DNA from: Limnobacter sp.
GTDB taxonomy: Bacteria > Pseudomonadota > Gammaproteobacteria > Burkholderiales > Burkholderiaceae_B
DNA length: 5,893 bases
Direction of reading: 5' to 3'
Assembly (NCBI GenBank): GCA_012032215.1
Contig: JAAURO010000128.1
Coordinates: 1-5,893 of the forward strand
Every line of letters starts with the position of its first letter. Within the stretch, counting starts at the first letter, position 1. Positions 1-5,893 of this stretch are shown piece after piece. Position numbers and translations under genes: made by a program. Under the pieces are notes generated by a model. It was not told the origin of the DNA, searched no databases, and saw only the letters and a program-made list of their open reading frames with translations.

Positions 1-2
1 GA

Positions 3-59
3 TGTACTGTTGAACGACTGATGGGTAAGCTCTCGAATCTCAGGAGTGATTCGGGGTAA
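3..59 (+). pseudogene. Possible 3' remnant of an IS3-family transposase (orfB)
   Basis: Read from base 3, the plus strand gives C-T-V-E-R-L-M-G-K-L followed by eight unrelated residues and a TAA at 57-59. The string CTVERLM resembles the conserved N-terminal stretch of IS3-family OrfB integrases, where it is usually followed by a few more residues and a G-rich turn. Here the likeness ends after about ten residues and the frame stops, so at best this is a decayed or cut-off scrap. It lies at the window edge, so its upstream part cannot be seen. No terminal inverted repeat or target duplication is visible. The match is short enough to be chance, hence the low confidence. Confidence 0.22.
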
Positions 60-162
60 GCCAACCGGCAAACTGCTGTGTCTTATACTTCCATTCAGCA
101 TGCGCATCAACGCCCAACAGCAAGAGCTGCTTTCTCGTTGCGGTTTGAGCTGAGCAGGTTGT

Positions 163-450
163 TTGCGGCGGGATTTCTTGCACCTTCTGTGGTGCTTGGT
201 GCAGAAGCACTCGCTTCTGGGCTTACTGAAAGCCACACAACCGAAAATAAGTACAAGGCAGCTGTGTTTGGGGCTGGCAGCCTTCATTTCTGGGTATTGT
301 GCCGGGTTTTGTTTAAAGAAGGCTTTCGATCTGCGGCGTACAAGCCAATTACCTAACCAGGCTTCTACCGAACTGTCTGTACGCCCCGAGGCCGTCCCTC
401 AAGCCGTTCGCGTTGTGCCTCGCGAGCAGGCTGCTGACAGTCGGTTGTAA
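163..450 (+). CDS. Hypothetical small protein with one possible membrane segment
   Basis: This is a 95-codon open frame starting with TTG and ending in TAA at 448-450, convergent with dapD. I do not recognise the product. Residues about 34-50 (L-C-L-G-L-A-A-F-I-S-G-Y-C-A-G-F-C) are hydrophobic and flanked by K/R, which would fit one membrane-spanning helix with a polar C-terminal tail rich in A, V, P and R. The start is uncertain: there is no convincing ribosome binding site. In the same frame an ATG at 100 opens a run of 17 residues closed by TGA at 151-153, so the gene may be a nonsense-broken version of a 100-450 frame. A competing frame (78-356, GTG start) overlaps it. Either may be spurious. 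Confidence 0.3.
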   Translation: MRRDFLHLLWCLVQKHSLLGLLKATQPKISTRQLCLGLAAFISGYCAGFCLKKAFDLRRTSQLPNQASTELSVRPEAVPQAVRVVPREQAADSRL

Positions 451-483
451 GCGGGGCGAGCAGTCAGGAGCCTTTAATTCGAG

Positions 484-504
484 TGTGTTCATGGTGCAAA
501 CACA
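484..504. repeat. Short inverted repeat downstream of dapD
   Basis: TGTGTT at 484-489 and AACACA at 499-504 are exact inverted copies separated by nine bases. They lie about 30 bp past the dapD stop, between dapD and the convergent small frame. A stem here could sit in the dapD transcript end, but the stem is short, A/T-rich and not followed by a T-run in either direction. I therefore do not call it a terminator. Confidence 0.25.
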
Positions 505-533
505 GCCAGCAAAGGAATTTCTTACTCTTTTTG

Positions 534-1364
534 TTAATCGTGAGCATTTCTGAGTAGTTCATTAATGCCCGTTTTGGCGCGGGTTTGTGCATCTACCTTT
601 TTTACGATAATGGCGGCGTACAGGCTGTAGCTACCGTCTTTAGAAGGCAGGCTGCCTGGCACCACCACCGAACCAGCAGGCACACGGCCACGCAGGGTTT
701 CGCCGGTTTCGCGGTCGTAAATGCGGGTGGACTGCCCGATATAAACGCCCATGGAAATTACGCTGTTTTCTTCTACAATCACGCCTTCCACAATTTCAGA
801 GCGGGCACCAATAAAGCAGTTGTCTTCAATGATAGTGGGGTTGGCTTGCAGGGGTTCCAACACGCCGCCAATGCCTACGCCGCCCGACAAATGCACGTTT
901 TTGCCAATTTGAGCGCACGAGCCTACGGTGGCCCAGGTGTCTACCATGGAGCCTTCGTCTACATAGGCGCCAATATTCACATAAGAGGGCATCAGCACCA
1001 CATTTTTGCCAATAAAGCTGCCTTGGCGCGCCACGGCTGGTGGAACTACCCGAAACCCGCCTGCCTTGAAGTCGGCTTCGGTGTAGTGGGCAAATTTGGT
1101 GGGTACTTTGTCGTAAAACTGGGTGAATCCACCAGCGGCAATCGGTTGGTTGTCTGCCAATCGGAAAGAAAGCAATACGGCTTTTTTAATCCACTGGTGG
1201 GTTTTCCATTCACCGTTTTGCCTGGAGCACACGCGCAGTGTGCCGTTGTTCAGGCCTTCCAGCGTGTGCGATACGGCCTGGCGCACGGCTTCGGGTGCGC
1301 TGTTTGGAGAGAGTTCCGCGCGGGTTTCCCAAGCGGTTTCGATGACAGACTGGTGGTTGGACAT
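534..1364 (-). CDS. dapD: 2,3,4,5-tetrahydropyridine-2,6-dicarboxylate N-succinyltransferase
   Basis: DapD transfers succinyl from succinyl-CoA to tetrahydrodipicolinate, giving N-succinyl-2-amino-6-ketopimelate. This is the committed step of the succinylase branch to meso-diaminopimelate (peptidoglycan) and lysine, in the cytoplasm. The 276-residue product has the usual family length and is complete. An N-terminal helical domain (about 1-105) precedes a left-handed beta-helix of hexapeptide repeats (about 108-210). The hallmark [15 protein letters not shown] is at about 135-149, [11 protein letters not shown] at 184-194, and the C-terminal [10 protein letters not shown] at 240-249. The family is trimeric. 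The frame is open upstream to an ATG at 1481, but the ATG at 1364 has a good Shine-Dalgarno sequence and gives the family N-terminus; the longer form would run into dapC. It lies 49 bp downstream of dapC on the same strand. Confidence 0.97.
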   Translation of the reverse strand: MSNHQSVIETAWETRAELSPNSAPEAVRQAVSHTLEGLNNGTLRVCSRQNGEWKTHQWIKKAVLLSFRLADNQPIAAGGFTQFYDKVPTKFAHYTEADFKAGGFRVVPPAVARQGSFIGKNVVLMPSYVNIGAYVDEGSMVDTWATVGSCAQIGKNVHLSGGVGIGGVLEPLQANPTIIEDNCFIGARSEIVEGVIVEENSVISMGVYIGQSTRIYDRETGETLRGRVPAGSVVVPGSLPSKDGSYSLYAAIIVKKVDAQTRAKTGINELLRNAHD

Positions 1365-1373
1365 GGCAGGGGG

Positions 1374-1381
1374 TTCCTCTT
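1374..1381 (-). promoter_or_regulatory. Ribosome binding site that fixes the dapD start
   Basis: On the minus strand AAGAGGAA lies nine bases upstream of the ATG at 1364. It is the best Shine-Dalgarno match in this strand's gene set. It supports the 276-residue DapD over the 39-residue longer version beginning at 1481, inside the dapC coding region. Confidence 0.7.
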
Positions 1382-1413
1382 GAATAGCGGTGTTGGTATG
1401 TGAAGTTTCGGTG

Positions 1414-2612
1414 TCAGATTTCTGTGGTGCAGCTTTGTACAAACTTGCACAGGCGTTTGCCAGCTTCCAGACATTGTTCAATGGGCGGCACCAAGGCTAC
1501 GCGCACGTGGGCTGCACCGGGGTTGCCTTGCGGGGTGTCGCGGCCCAGAAAGCTGCCGGGCAGCACGGTTACGTGTTCTTGCTCGTACAGGGTTTTGGCA
1601 AAGGTTTGGTCACAGCCGGGCACTTTAAGCCACAGGTAAAAGCCTGCTGGTGGAATTTGCACCTGGTCGAAGCCGGGTTGCAGTATGGCCTGCATCTGGC
1701 TGAATTTTTCGCGGTACAGCGTGCGGTTATGCTGCACATGGGTTTCGTCGCGCCAGGCAGCTACGCTTGCTTCTTGAATGGCAACAGACATGGCCGAGCC
1801 GTGGTAGGTGCGGTAGCGCAAAACTTGGCTATCCAGTCGGCATCGCCAGCCACAAAACCAGAGCGCAGGCCGGGTGCGTTGGAGCGCTTGGACAGGCTGG
1901 AAAACACAAGCAGGTTTTTGAAATCAGGGCGGCCCAGCTGGCTAGCGGCTTGCAAGGCACCCAAGGGCGGGTTGTCTTCGTCGAGGTAAATTTCTGAGTA
2001 GCATTCGTCCGAGGCTATTACAAAGTGGTGCTTTTCTGCCAGATCAAACAGTGTTTGCCAGTTGCTTTGCGTAAACACCGCGCCGGTGGGGTTGTTGGGG
2101 CTGCACACATACAGCAGGTGTACCCGGCTTAAATCCTGTTTGGCGAGTTCGGATAAATCGGGCAGGCCTGTTTCAGCCTGAATGTTGAGATACAACGGTT
2201 GTGCGCCGCCCAGCAGTGCTGCGCCTTCGTAAATTTGGTAGAAGGGGTTGGGGAAGGCCACAAAGCCACCGGGTTCGTGAGCATCCAGGACCACCTGGGC
2301 AAAGGCAAACAGGGCTTCGCGGCTGCCTAGCACGGGCAGCACCTGGGTTTCGGGATTTATTTCAGCTTTGAAACGGGTTTTAATCCAGTCGGCCAGCGTG
2401 TTGCGCAGGCCGGGCAGGCCCTTTGTGGCTGGGTAAAGCGACAGGCCATGCAGGTTTTCCAGGAGGGCTTGTTGAACAATGGCGGGTGTATCGTGCTTGG
2501 GTTCGCCAATCGATAAATTAATGGGCCTCAGCTTTTCGTTGGGGGTTGTGCCGCTAAACAAAGCGCGCAGGCGTTCAAAGGGGTAGGGTTGCAGAAGTTC
2601 TAGCCGATTCAT
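1414..2612 (-). CDS. dapC: Succinyldiaminopimelate transaminase, interrupted by a one-base frameshift
   Basis: DapC is a PLP-dependent, class I/II fold aminotransferase. It uses glutamate to aminate N-succinyl-2-amino-6-ketopimelate, the product of DapD encoded next door. The first part (2612 to about 1822) carries N-L-S-I-G-E-P (32-38), S-P-N-N-P-T-G (171-177), S-D-E-C-Y (201-205) and the PLP-lysine motif S-S-L-S-K-R-S-N with Lys242. The expected continuation, [11 protein letters not shown], is found one frame over, from 1821 to the TGA at 1414-1416, and includes a late V-R-V-A-L motif with the likely carboxylate-binding Arg. The break falls in a run of four A (plus strand, 1820-1823). One more base would restore a 399-residue protein of normal length; as written, the first frame stops at 1761. 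The start at 2612 gives the family N-terminus [16 protein letters not shown] sequencing error is as likely as a true mutation. Confidence 0.93.
1820..1823 (-). other. Frameshift site in dapC (homopolymer missing one base)
   Basis: The minus strand reads AAG TTT TGC GCT where the family needs AAG TTT TTG CGC TAC (K-F-L-R-Y). A single T lost from a T-run explains it exactly, because both sides match DapC without any gap. Everything downstream is still intact coding sequence with no other stop, so the event is recent or is a homopolymer sequencing error. Confidence 0.88.
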
Positions 2613-2638
2613 AAAGTGCCTGGAAGTTGCGGGACTGT

Positions 2639-2652
2639 GCAGTATAAACTGC
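2639..2652 (-). promoter_or_regulatory. Possible dapC -10 box inside a small palindrome
   Basis: GCAGT and ACTGC arms flank ATAA, just upstream of dapC in the 50-bp queF-dapC gap. On the minus strand this contains TATACT (2641-2646), a fair -10 hexamer 28 bp before the dapC ATG. No acceptable -35 box is visible 16-18 bp upstream. The element could equally be a weak operator or chance. dapC may simply be read through from queF. Confidence 0.2.
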
Positions 2653-2662
2653 GGCCAGGCCT

Positions 2663-3082
2663 TTAGCCGCGGGTGGGGTTCATGGTGGAAATGCTGTCCA
2701 GGTGAACGGGCGCCAAGGGCTGCCAGCCGGGTTTGCGGTGCTCGGCCACCACCGTGGTATAAATGCCGCCCCGCACATACCATTTGGCGGTTAGCTTGAA
2801 ATAAAGCGGTTCAGTGGCGGCCACGAGGTCGTTTAGAATCTGGTTGGTAACCGCTTCATGAAAGGCACCTTGTTCGCGGTAAGACCACATATACATTTTC
2901 AGGCTTTTTAGTTCAACGTTTTTTTGATCGGGCAGGTAATCAATAACCAGCGTGGCGAAGTCTGGCTGGCCGGTTAGGGGGCACAGGCAGGTAAATTCAG
3001 GCACTTCGATATGAATGTGGTAGGTTCTTTCCGGGTTGGGATTCGGAAATGTTTCCAGATTGCGGCTAGGCTGGGTGCTCAT
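2663..3082 (-). CDS. queF: NADPH-dependent 7-cyano-7-deazaguanine (preQ0) reductase, short type
   Basis: QueF reduces the nitrile of preQ0 to the amine preQ1 with two NADPH, in the pathway to queuosine at the tRNA wobble position; it is a cytoplasmic tunnelling-fold enzyme. The 139-residue product is the one-domain form, in contrast to the roughly 280-residue two-domain form of E. coli. Visible signatures are [14 protein letters not shown] at 30-43, with the likely thioimide-forming Cys34 and acid Asp41, and the QueF motif E-L-K-S-L-K-M-Y at 57-64 followed by G-A-F-H-E (72-76). The C-terminal R-G-G-I-Y is at about 104-108. The ATG at 3082 gives the usual short N-terminal tail; its ribosome binding site is weak. 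It is the first gene of the minus-strand group, 50 bp ahead of dapC, and diverges from smc. There is no metabolic link to lysine synthesis. Confidence 0.96.
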   Translation of the reverse strand: MSTQPSRNLETFPNPNPERTYHIHIEVPEFTCLCPLTGQPDFATLVIDYLPDQKNVELKSLKMYMWSYREQGAFHEAVTNQILNDLVAATEPLYFKLTAKWYVRGGIYTTVVAEHRKPGWQPLAPVHLDSISTMNPTRG

Positions 3083-3237
3083 GGTGCGAACTCAACTGAT
3101 TCTTGAACGGATTTGATGCTGCCGGATTGCAACGCGCAGTCATTCCGGCTTGGTGACTTGCTATTATACGGTCAGTGCTTTGGCTTGTAGGGCCCTGGCT
3201 TCCCAATCCTGTTTTTCACGTTTAACAACGGTAAACT
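3083..3237. promoter_or_regulatory. Divergent intergenic region between queF and smc
   Basis: These 155 bp must carry promoters for queF (minus) and smc (plus). On the minus strand a perfect TATAAT sits at 3163-3168, which would give a queF leader of roughly 75 bases. No good -35 hexamer is found 16-18 bp upstream of it, so the call rests on the -10 alone. The same A/T block reads TATTAT (3162-3167) on the plus strand and could serve smc. I see no riboswitch fold or clear operator; a preQ1-type aptamer was looked for by eye and not recognised. Confidence 0.4.
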
Positions 3238-4434
3238 GTGCGACTCACCAATCTTCGTCTGGCCGGTTTTAAATCGTTTGTAGAGCCTACCAATGTAGCT
3301 GTGCCCAGTAATCTGGTCGGCGTGGTGGGGCCAAATGGTTGTGGCAAATCCAATATTATCGATGCGGTGCGCTGGGTGCTGGGCGAGTCCAAGGCCTCGG
3401 AGCTGCGTGGCGAGTCCATGCAGGACGTCATTTTTAACGGCTCCACCAACCGCAAGTCTGCTTCGCGGGCCTCGGTAGAACTGGTTTTCGACAACGCAGA
3501 AGGCCGCGCAGGTGGAAGCTGGAACCAATATGCCGAAATTTCGGTTAAACGGGTGCTTACGCGCGATGGCAGTTCCACCTATTACATCAACCAGCAGCCT
3601 GTGCGCAGGCGCGATGTGCAGGATATTTTTCTGGGCACCGGCTTGGGGCCGCGCGCCTACGCTATTATTGGCCAAGGCATGATTGCCCGCATTATTGAAG
3701 CCCGCCCCGAAGAGTTGCGCGTGTTTCTGGAAGAGGCCGCCGGGGTTTCCAAATACAAGGAAAGGCGGCGCGAAACCAACAACCGCCTGCAAGACACCCA
3801 CGACAACCTGACCCGCGTAGAAGACATTCGCCGCGAACTCACCAACCAAATCGAGCGGCTGGAGCAGCAGGCCGAAGTGGCACGCCAGTACCGCGATTTC
3901 GAGTCCGAGAAAAGCACCAAGCAGCGGCTGCTCTGGTTTATACGCCTGCAGGAAGCGCAGGCCCAGAAAGACCAGGTCAGCGCCGCCAAGGCCCGTGCAC
4001 AGGCCGAACTGGAGGGCTTGCAAGCGCAGTCGGTGCGTACCCAGACCGCGCTTTTTTCGCAGCGGGAAGCCCAGGTGCTTGCCCAGAAAACGCTGGAGTC
4101 TGACCAGACGCAGTGGATAGAAATTAACAAGAGTGTCAGCCGTTTAGAGGCCGATATTCGAGTAATGTCTGAATCGCGTAGTCGGCTTGCTGCCCGCATA
4201 ACCGAGCTGGAAACCGAATGGCACACCTGGCACGAAGGCAGCTTGCATCCCAGCAGCGGCGGCGAAGCGTGGCAGCACGTGAAGCAATCATGCTTTCCCC
4301 TGGTCTCCTCACACCTCTCATGCAGGCGTTCGACAGCAGAGCAGCCGACGCATGGCGTGCAGCCTCCATCAGCCCCATGGTATGTCAACCGTTGGTGCCC
4401 CTGCCCTCCATCTATGGCGCACAATGACTGCTGA
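3238..4434 (+). CDS. smc: Chromosome partition ATPase SMC, N-terminal part only (3' end replaced)
   Basis: SMC forms a dimeric ring with ScpA/ScpB that compacts and segregates the chromosome. The GTG at 3238 gives the family start [14 protein letters not shown]. Walker [10 protein letters not shown], is at 31-39; [12 protein letters not shown] at 57-68; I-I-G-Q-G-M-I (Q-loop) at 143-149; and [10 protein letters not shown] at 165-174. Charged coiled coil runs from about 175 to 332 ([10 protein letters not shown]). From about residue 333 (base 4234) the sequence turns into S/P/C/H-rich text with no heptads and stops at 4434. Bacterial SMC is about 1,170 residues. Missing are the rest of the coil, the hinge, the LSGGE signature and Walker B. 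The break is better explained by a sequence junction than by a point mutation, because no SMC-like continuation exists in any frame. Confidence 0.92.
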   Translation: MRLTNLRLAGFKSFVEPTNVAVPSNLVGVVGPNGCGKSNIIDAVRWVLGESKASELRGESMQDVIFNGSTNRKSASRASVELVFDNAEGRAGGSWNQYAEISVKRVLTRDGSSTYYINQQPVRRRDVQDIFLGTGLGPRAYAIIGQGMIARIIEARPEELRVFLEEAAGVSKYKERRRETNNRLQDTHDNLTRVEDIRRELTNQIERLEQQAEVARQYRDFESEKSTKQRLLWFIRLQEAQAQKDQVSAAKARAQAELEGLQAQSVRTQTALFSQREAQVLAQKTLESDQTQWIEINKSVSRLEADIRVMSESRSRLAARITELETEWHTWHEGSLHPSSGGEAWQHVKQSCFPLVSSHLSCRRSTAEQPTHGVQPPSAPWYVNRWCPCPPSMAHNDC

Positions 4435-4543
4435 TTCCCCACCGTCAATTAAACATGGGGCTGGCTGCTCTTAGTGTTGCATGTCTATGCAGTGGACAGT
4501 TCTGTTCTGTGAAGGCGCCTCGTGCCAACAGACCATCATGAGA

Positions 4544-4559
4544 CTGTCGGTCCCGACAG
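4544..4559. repeat. Perfect 7-bp inverted repeat
   Basis: CTGTCGG and CCGACAG are separated by only two bases (TC). The two-base gap makes it a poor hairpin as RNA but a possible dyad protein site as DNA. It ends one base before the GTG that opens the long frame at 4560. There is no T-run. Its function is unknown and it may be chance. Confidence 0.35.
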
Positions 4560-5639
4560 GTGCCACACTGTGAATGCACCATTGTGCAGGTGCCAAAGCC
4601 ACTGGCTCGCCTGCGTGAAGCCCAGAGGGCAGATAATCTACTCCCTCAAACAACACAGCCAGGTTTGCTGGCCCCAGAGAAGTCACAAGATGGCTGCAAT
4701 GCCGGGAACTGCGGCTCCAAGTCGATGCATCCAGTGGCAGTAGGGCATATCGTTGCAGCGGACATTTCGGAGGAGCCCACGGCCACGTCAAACTGGTCGC
4801 TCGTGCGTGCATTAAACATGCAGCACACTGAAACGTGCTTGGTGGGCGGCAGGGCCCTGGTGCTTCGCAGCACTTCTGTGGGGCACGGTTGCAGAACACC
4901 CACTAGTTGTGCCAAAAACGCCTGCAACAATTCTCAACGCCAGAACCTGAGATCAGGAACACGTTCGGCTGGTCAAGCTCACGCAGCTGCTTCTCGTTTG
5001 AGCTGGCAGTGTTCGGAGGAGGACTTGCGATCTGGAACAACGCAGGAGGTGCCCCACACTCACAGCACTTGGTCTCCACCGCCTCAGAATCAGCAAGGCA
5101 AGCTTCTGAGACTGTTTCCAGGAGCATCAGTGCAGGCGCCAAGTTTTGGTGTGCGCATGGGGGTGATTCAGAGCCACGAGAGGCGTGCGCAGGGTGCCCA
5201 CAGGGTTCCATGTCACGCCACAGGTCGTGGCTGCGGCAGCGACAGAAACACCATCAAGTCTTGTCCCAGCAATAGGGATGTCAGAAACAAGGGAACTGTG
5301 ACCTTGGAGGGAGTTCCAGGGACTTCTGGGACCCGGTCGCCTGACTCAAGAACTCGTGAAGGGGCAGCTGCAACGCCTCAACAAAGAGCTTCACAATCTC
5401 AAACGTGCAGCATCGACTCCTCTGTGACAGCTAGGGCGAAGCTGCCGGGAAAGTCTCTTGTCAATGCTGGATTTGTGGAGCTGGATGGTGCCTGTGTGGG
5501 GCCAATGAGGCACTTCGAGCCCGTGGATCAGGCAGTGGAGTCGCTGGGCGGCGTACTTGCCCAGTGTGAGTCCTGGGACGCCGGGGCCACCGAGGTGGAA
5601 CTGGACTTCGACGAACCGGCCAGCGAGCCCAGCGCATAG
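4560..5639 (+). CDS. Long open frame of unknown nature (359 codons)
   Basis: The frame is open from 4542 (after a TGA at 4539-4541) to a TAG at 5637-5639, the first start being GTG at 4560. I do not recognise the product. The first three quarters are low in hydrophobic runs and rich in S, T, R, Q, G and C, without visible domains, signal peptide or membrane helix. The last 60 residues look more protein-like: [17 protein letters not shown], then an acidic end [10 protein letters not shown], with more codons ending in G/C. There is no ribosome binding site. If the segment is eukaryotic, this may be an exon with adjoining sequence. A stop-free run of over 1 kb is unusual for non-coding DNA, but the sequence alone does not establish a gene. 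Confidence 0.2.
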   Translation: MPHCECTIVQVPKPLARLREAQRADNLLPQTTQPGLLAPEKSQDGCNAGNCGSKSMHPVAVGHIVAADISEEPTATSNWSLVRALNMQHTETCLVGGRALVLRSTSVGHGCRTPTSCAKNACNNSQRQNLRSGTRSAGQAHAAASRLSWQCSEEDLRSGTTQEVPHTHSTWSPPPQNQQGKLLRLFPGASVQAPSFGVRMGVIQSHERRAQGAHRVPCHATGRGCGSDRNTIKSCPSNRDVRNKGTVTLEGVPGTSGTRSPDSRTREGAAATPQQRASQSQTCSIDSSVTARAKLPGKSLVNAGFVELDGACVGPMRHFEPVDQAVESLGGVLAQCESWDAGATEVELDFDEPASEPSA

Positions 5640-5893
5640 CTCGCCAGAAGGTAGCTGAGCCACGCCTGATCGACGCGATAAATCTCCTTGGCGACGTAGG
5701 GCAGCAGGCCGAGGAAGCGGGCGCGCTTGATCGCCTGGGCGAGCAGACGCTGCTTCTTGGCGCTGACGGCCGTGATGCGGCTGGGGACGATCTTGCCGCG
5801 CTCCGAAACGAAGCGCTGCAGCAGCTTGATGTCCTTGTAGTCGATCTTCGGCGCGTTGGCGCCGGAGAACGGGCAGGACTTGCGGCGGCGGAA
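5528..5893 (-). CDS. rpsR: 30S ribosomal protein S18, partial, with an abnormal C-terminal extension
   Basis: S18 binds the platform of the small ribosomal subunit next to S6. The frame enters at the window edge, lacking the start and a few residues. It reads [11 protein letters not shown], then [21 protein letters not shown] and [16 protein letters not shown], which is a full S18 core ending at base 5687. Alphaproteobacterial S18 usually ends at that lysine. Here the frame runs on for 52 residues to a TGA at 5528-5530. In the core 67 of 69 codons end in G or C, while 5 of the next 20 end in A or T, so a junction near 5687 is likely. The high third-position G+C and protein style suggest an alphaproteobacterium, different from the dap/smc source. 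Confidence 0.93.
   Translation of the reverse strand, partial: FRRRKSCPFSGANAPKIDYKDIKLLQRFVSERGKIVPSRITAVSAKKQRLLAQAIKRARFLGLLPYVAKEIYRVDQAWLSYLLASYALGSLAGSSKSSSTSVAPASQDSHWASTPPSDSTA

Larger units (their letters stand above)
4435..5640. other. Unassigned stretch without a recognisable gene, probably foreign to the smc segment
   Basis: Beyond the lost smc frame there are about 1.2 kb in which I recognise no bacterial protein, RNA gene, insertion sequence or promoter. The sequence is rich in CAGCA, TGCA and GTGCC words and in mixed Ser/Arg/Gln/Thr/Cys translations. This differs from the regular coding texture of queF, dapC, dapD and smc. It probably starts at about 4234, inside the smc frame, and ends between 5530 and 5687. 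The texture would suit nuclear DNA of a G+C-rich protist, but I cannot name a source from the sequence alone. Confidence 0.55.

Noticed and set aside
585..1403. 272-codon open frame antisense to dapD
   Set aside because: It is the codon-bias shadow of dapD; the dapD reading has all family motifs and a ribosome binding site.
1365..1481. 39-residue N-terminal extension of DapD from the ATG at 1481
   Set aside because: It would overlap the dapC 3' end, extends beyond the family N-terminus, and the ATG at 1364 has the better ribosome binding site.
2613..2783. 57-residue N-terminal extension of DapC from 2783
   Set aside because: It lies inside the queF coding sequence out of frame, and the family start is the ATG at 2612.
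4218..4427. 69-codon frame starting M-A-H-L-A-R-R-Q-L at the smc break
   Set aside because: It does not continue the SMC coiled coil, has no ribosome binding site and has no recognisable family. It is noted only because it spans the junction.
3657..4448. 263-codon open frame antisense to smc, and the overlapping minus-strand frame 3172-4023
   Set aside because: Both lie opposite an unmistakable smc reading, have Cys/Ser/Arg-rich or His/Gly-rich translations, and show no domain or ribosome binding site.
4471..5211. Minus-strand open frames opposite the 4560-5639 frame
   Set aside because: They are short, mutually overlapping, stop-bounded and without recognisable domains.
4235..5640. Dinoflagellate spliced-leader relic as proof of eukaryotic origin
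   Set aside because: Only a weak partial likeness near 5340 (GACTCAAG) was found, which is not enough to support the claim.
1..5893. CRISPR array, tRNA, rRNA or tandem repeat array
   Set aside because: No regularly spaced direct repeats, cloverleaf with CCA end, or rRNA-conserved segments were seen on either strand by eye.

Overview
The window looks like three DNA segments of different origin joined together. About 480 to 4235 is ordinary proteobacterial chromosome of moderate G+C, most consistent with a betaproteobacterium of the Burkholderiales type. That placement is an inference from protein style (a short one-domain QueF, a DapC/DapD lysine-pathway pair) and not a database result. About 4235 to 5600 has no recognisable bacterial gene and a different texture. 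About 5687 to 5893 is the start-truncated gene for ribosomal protein S18, with very high third-position G+C and an alphaproteobacterial sequence. A chimeric metagenomic or eukaryote-plus-contaminant contig is the simplest explanation. A true insertion into smc cannot be excluded from sequence alone.

Layout. Positions 1-533 hold no confident gene: a short transposase-like tail at the extreme left, and a small open frame with one possible membrane segment (163-450). On the minus strand follow, in transcription order, queF (3082-2663), dapC (2612-1414, broken by a one-base frameshift near 1820) and dapD (1364-534). Positions 3083-3237 are a divergent promoter region with a perfect TATAAT box on the minus strand. 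On the plus strand smc starts at 3238 and is recognisable for about 332 residues, then loses all SMC character at about 4234; the frame stops at 4434. From 4435 to about 5640 the only notable object is a 359-codon open frame (4560-5639) of unknown nature. At the right edge rpsR enters on the minus strand.

How the genes work together. DapD and DapC carry out consecutive steps of the succinylase branch of the diaminopimelate/lysine pathway (tetrahydrodipicolinate to N-succinyl-2-amino-6-ketopimelate, then transamination to N-succinyl-L,L-diaminopimelate). QueF makes preQ1 for queuosine tRNA modification and is a co-directional neighbour without a pathway link. SMC is the chromosome-condensing ATPase, here only the N-terminal head half and the first part of the coiled coil. 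I find no convincing new biological system; the notable signals are the composite structure, the frameshift and the unexplained 1.4 kb between smc and rpsR.
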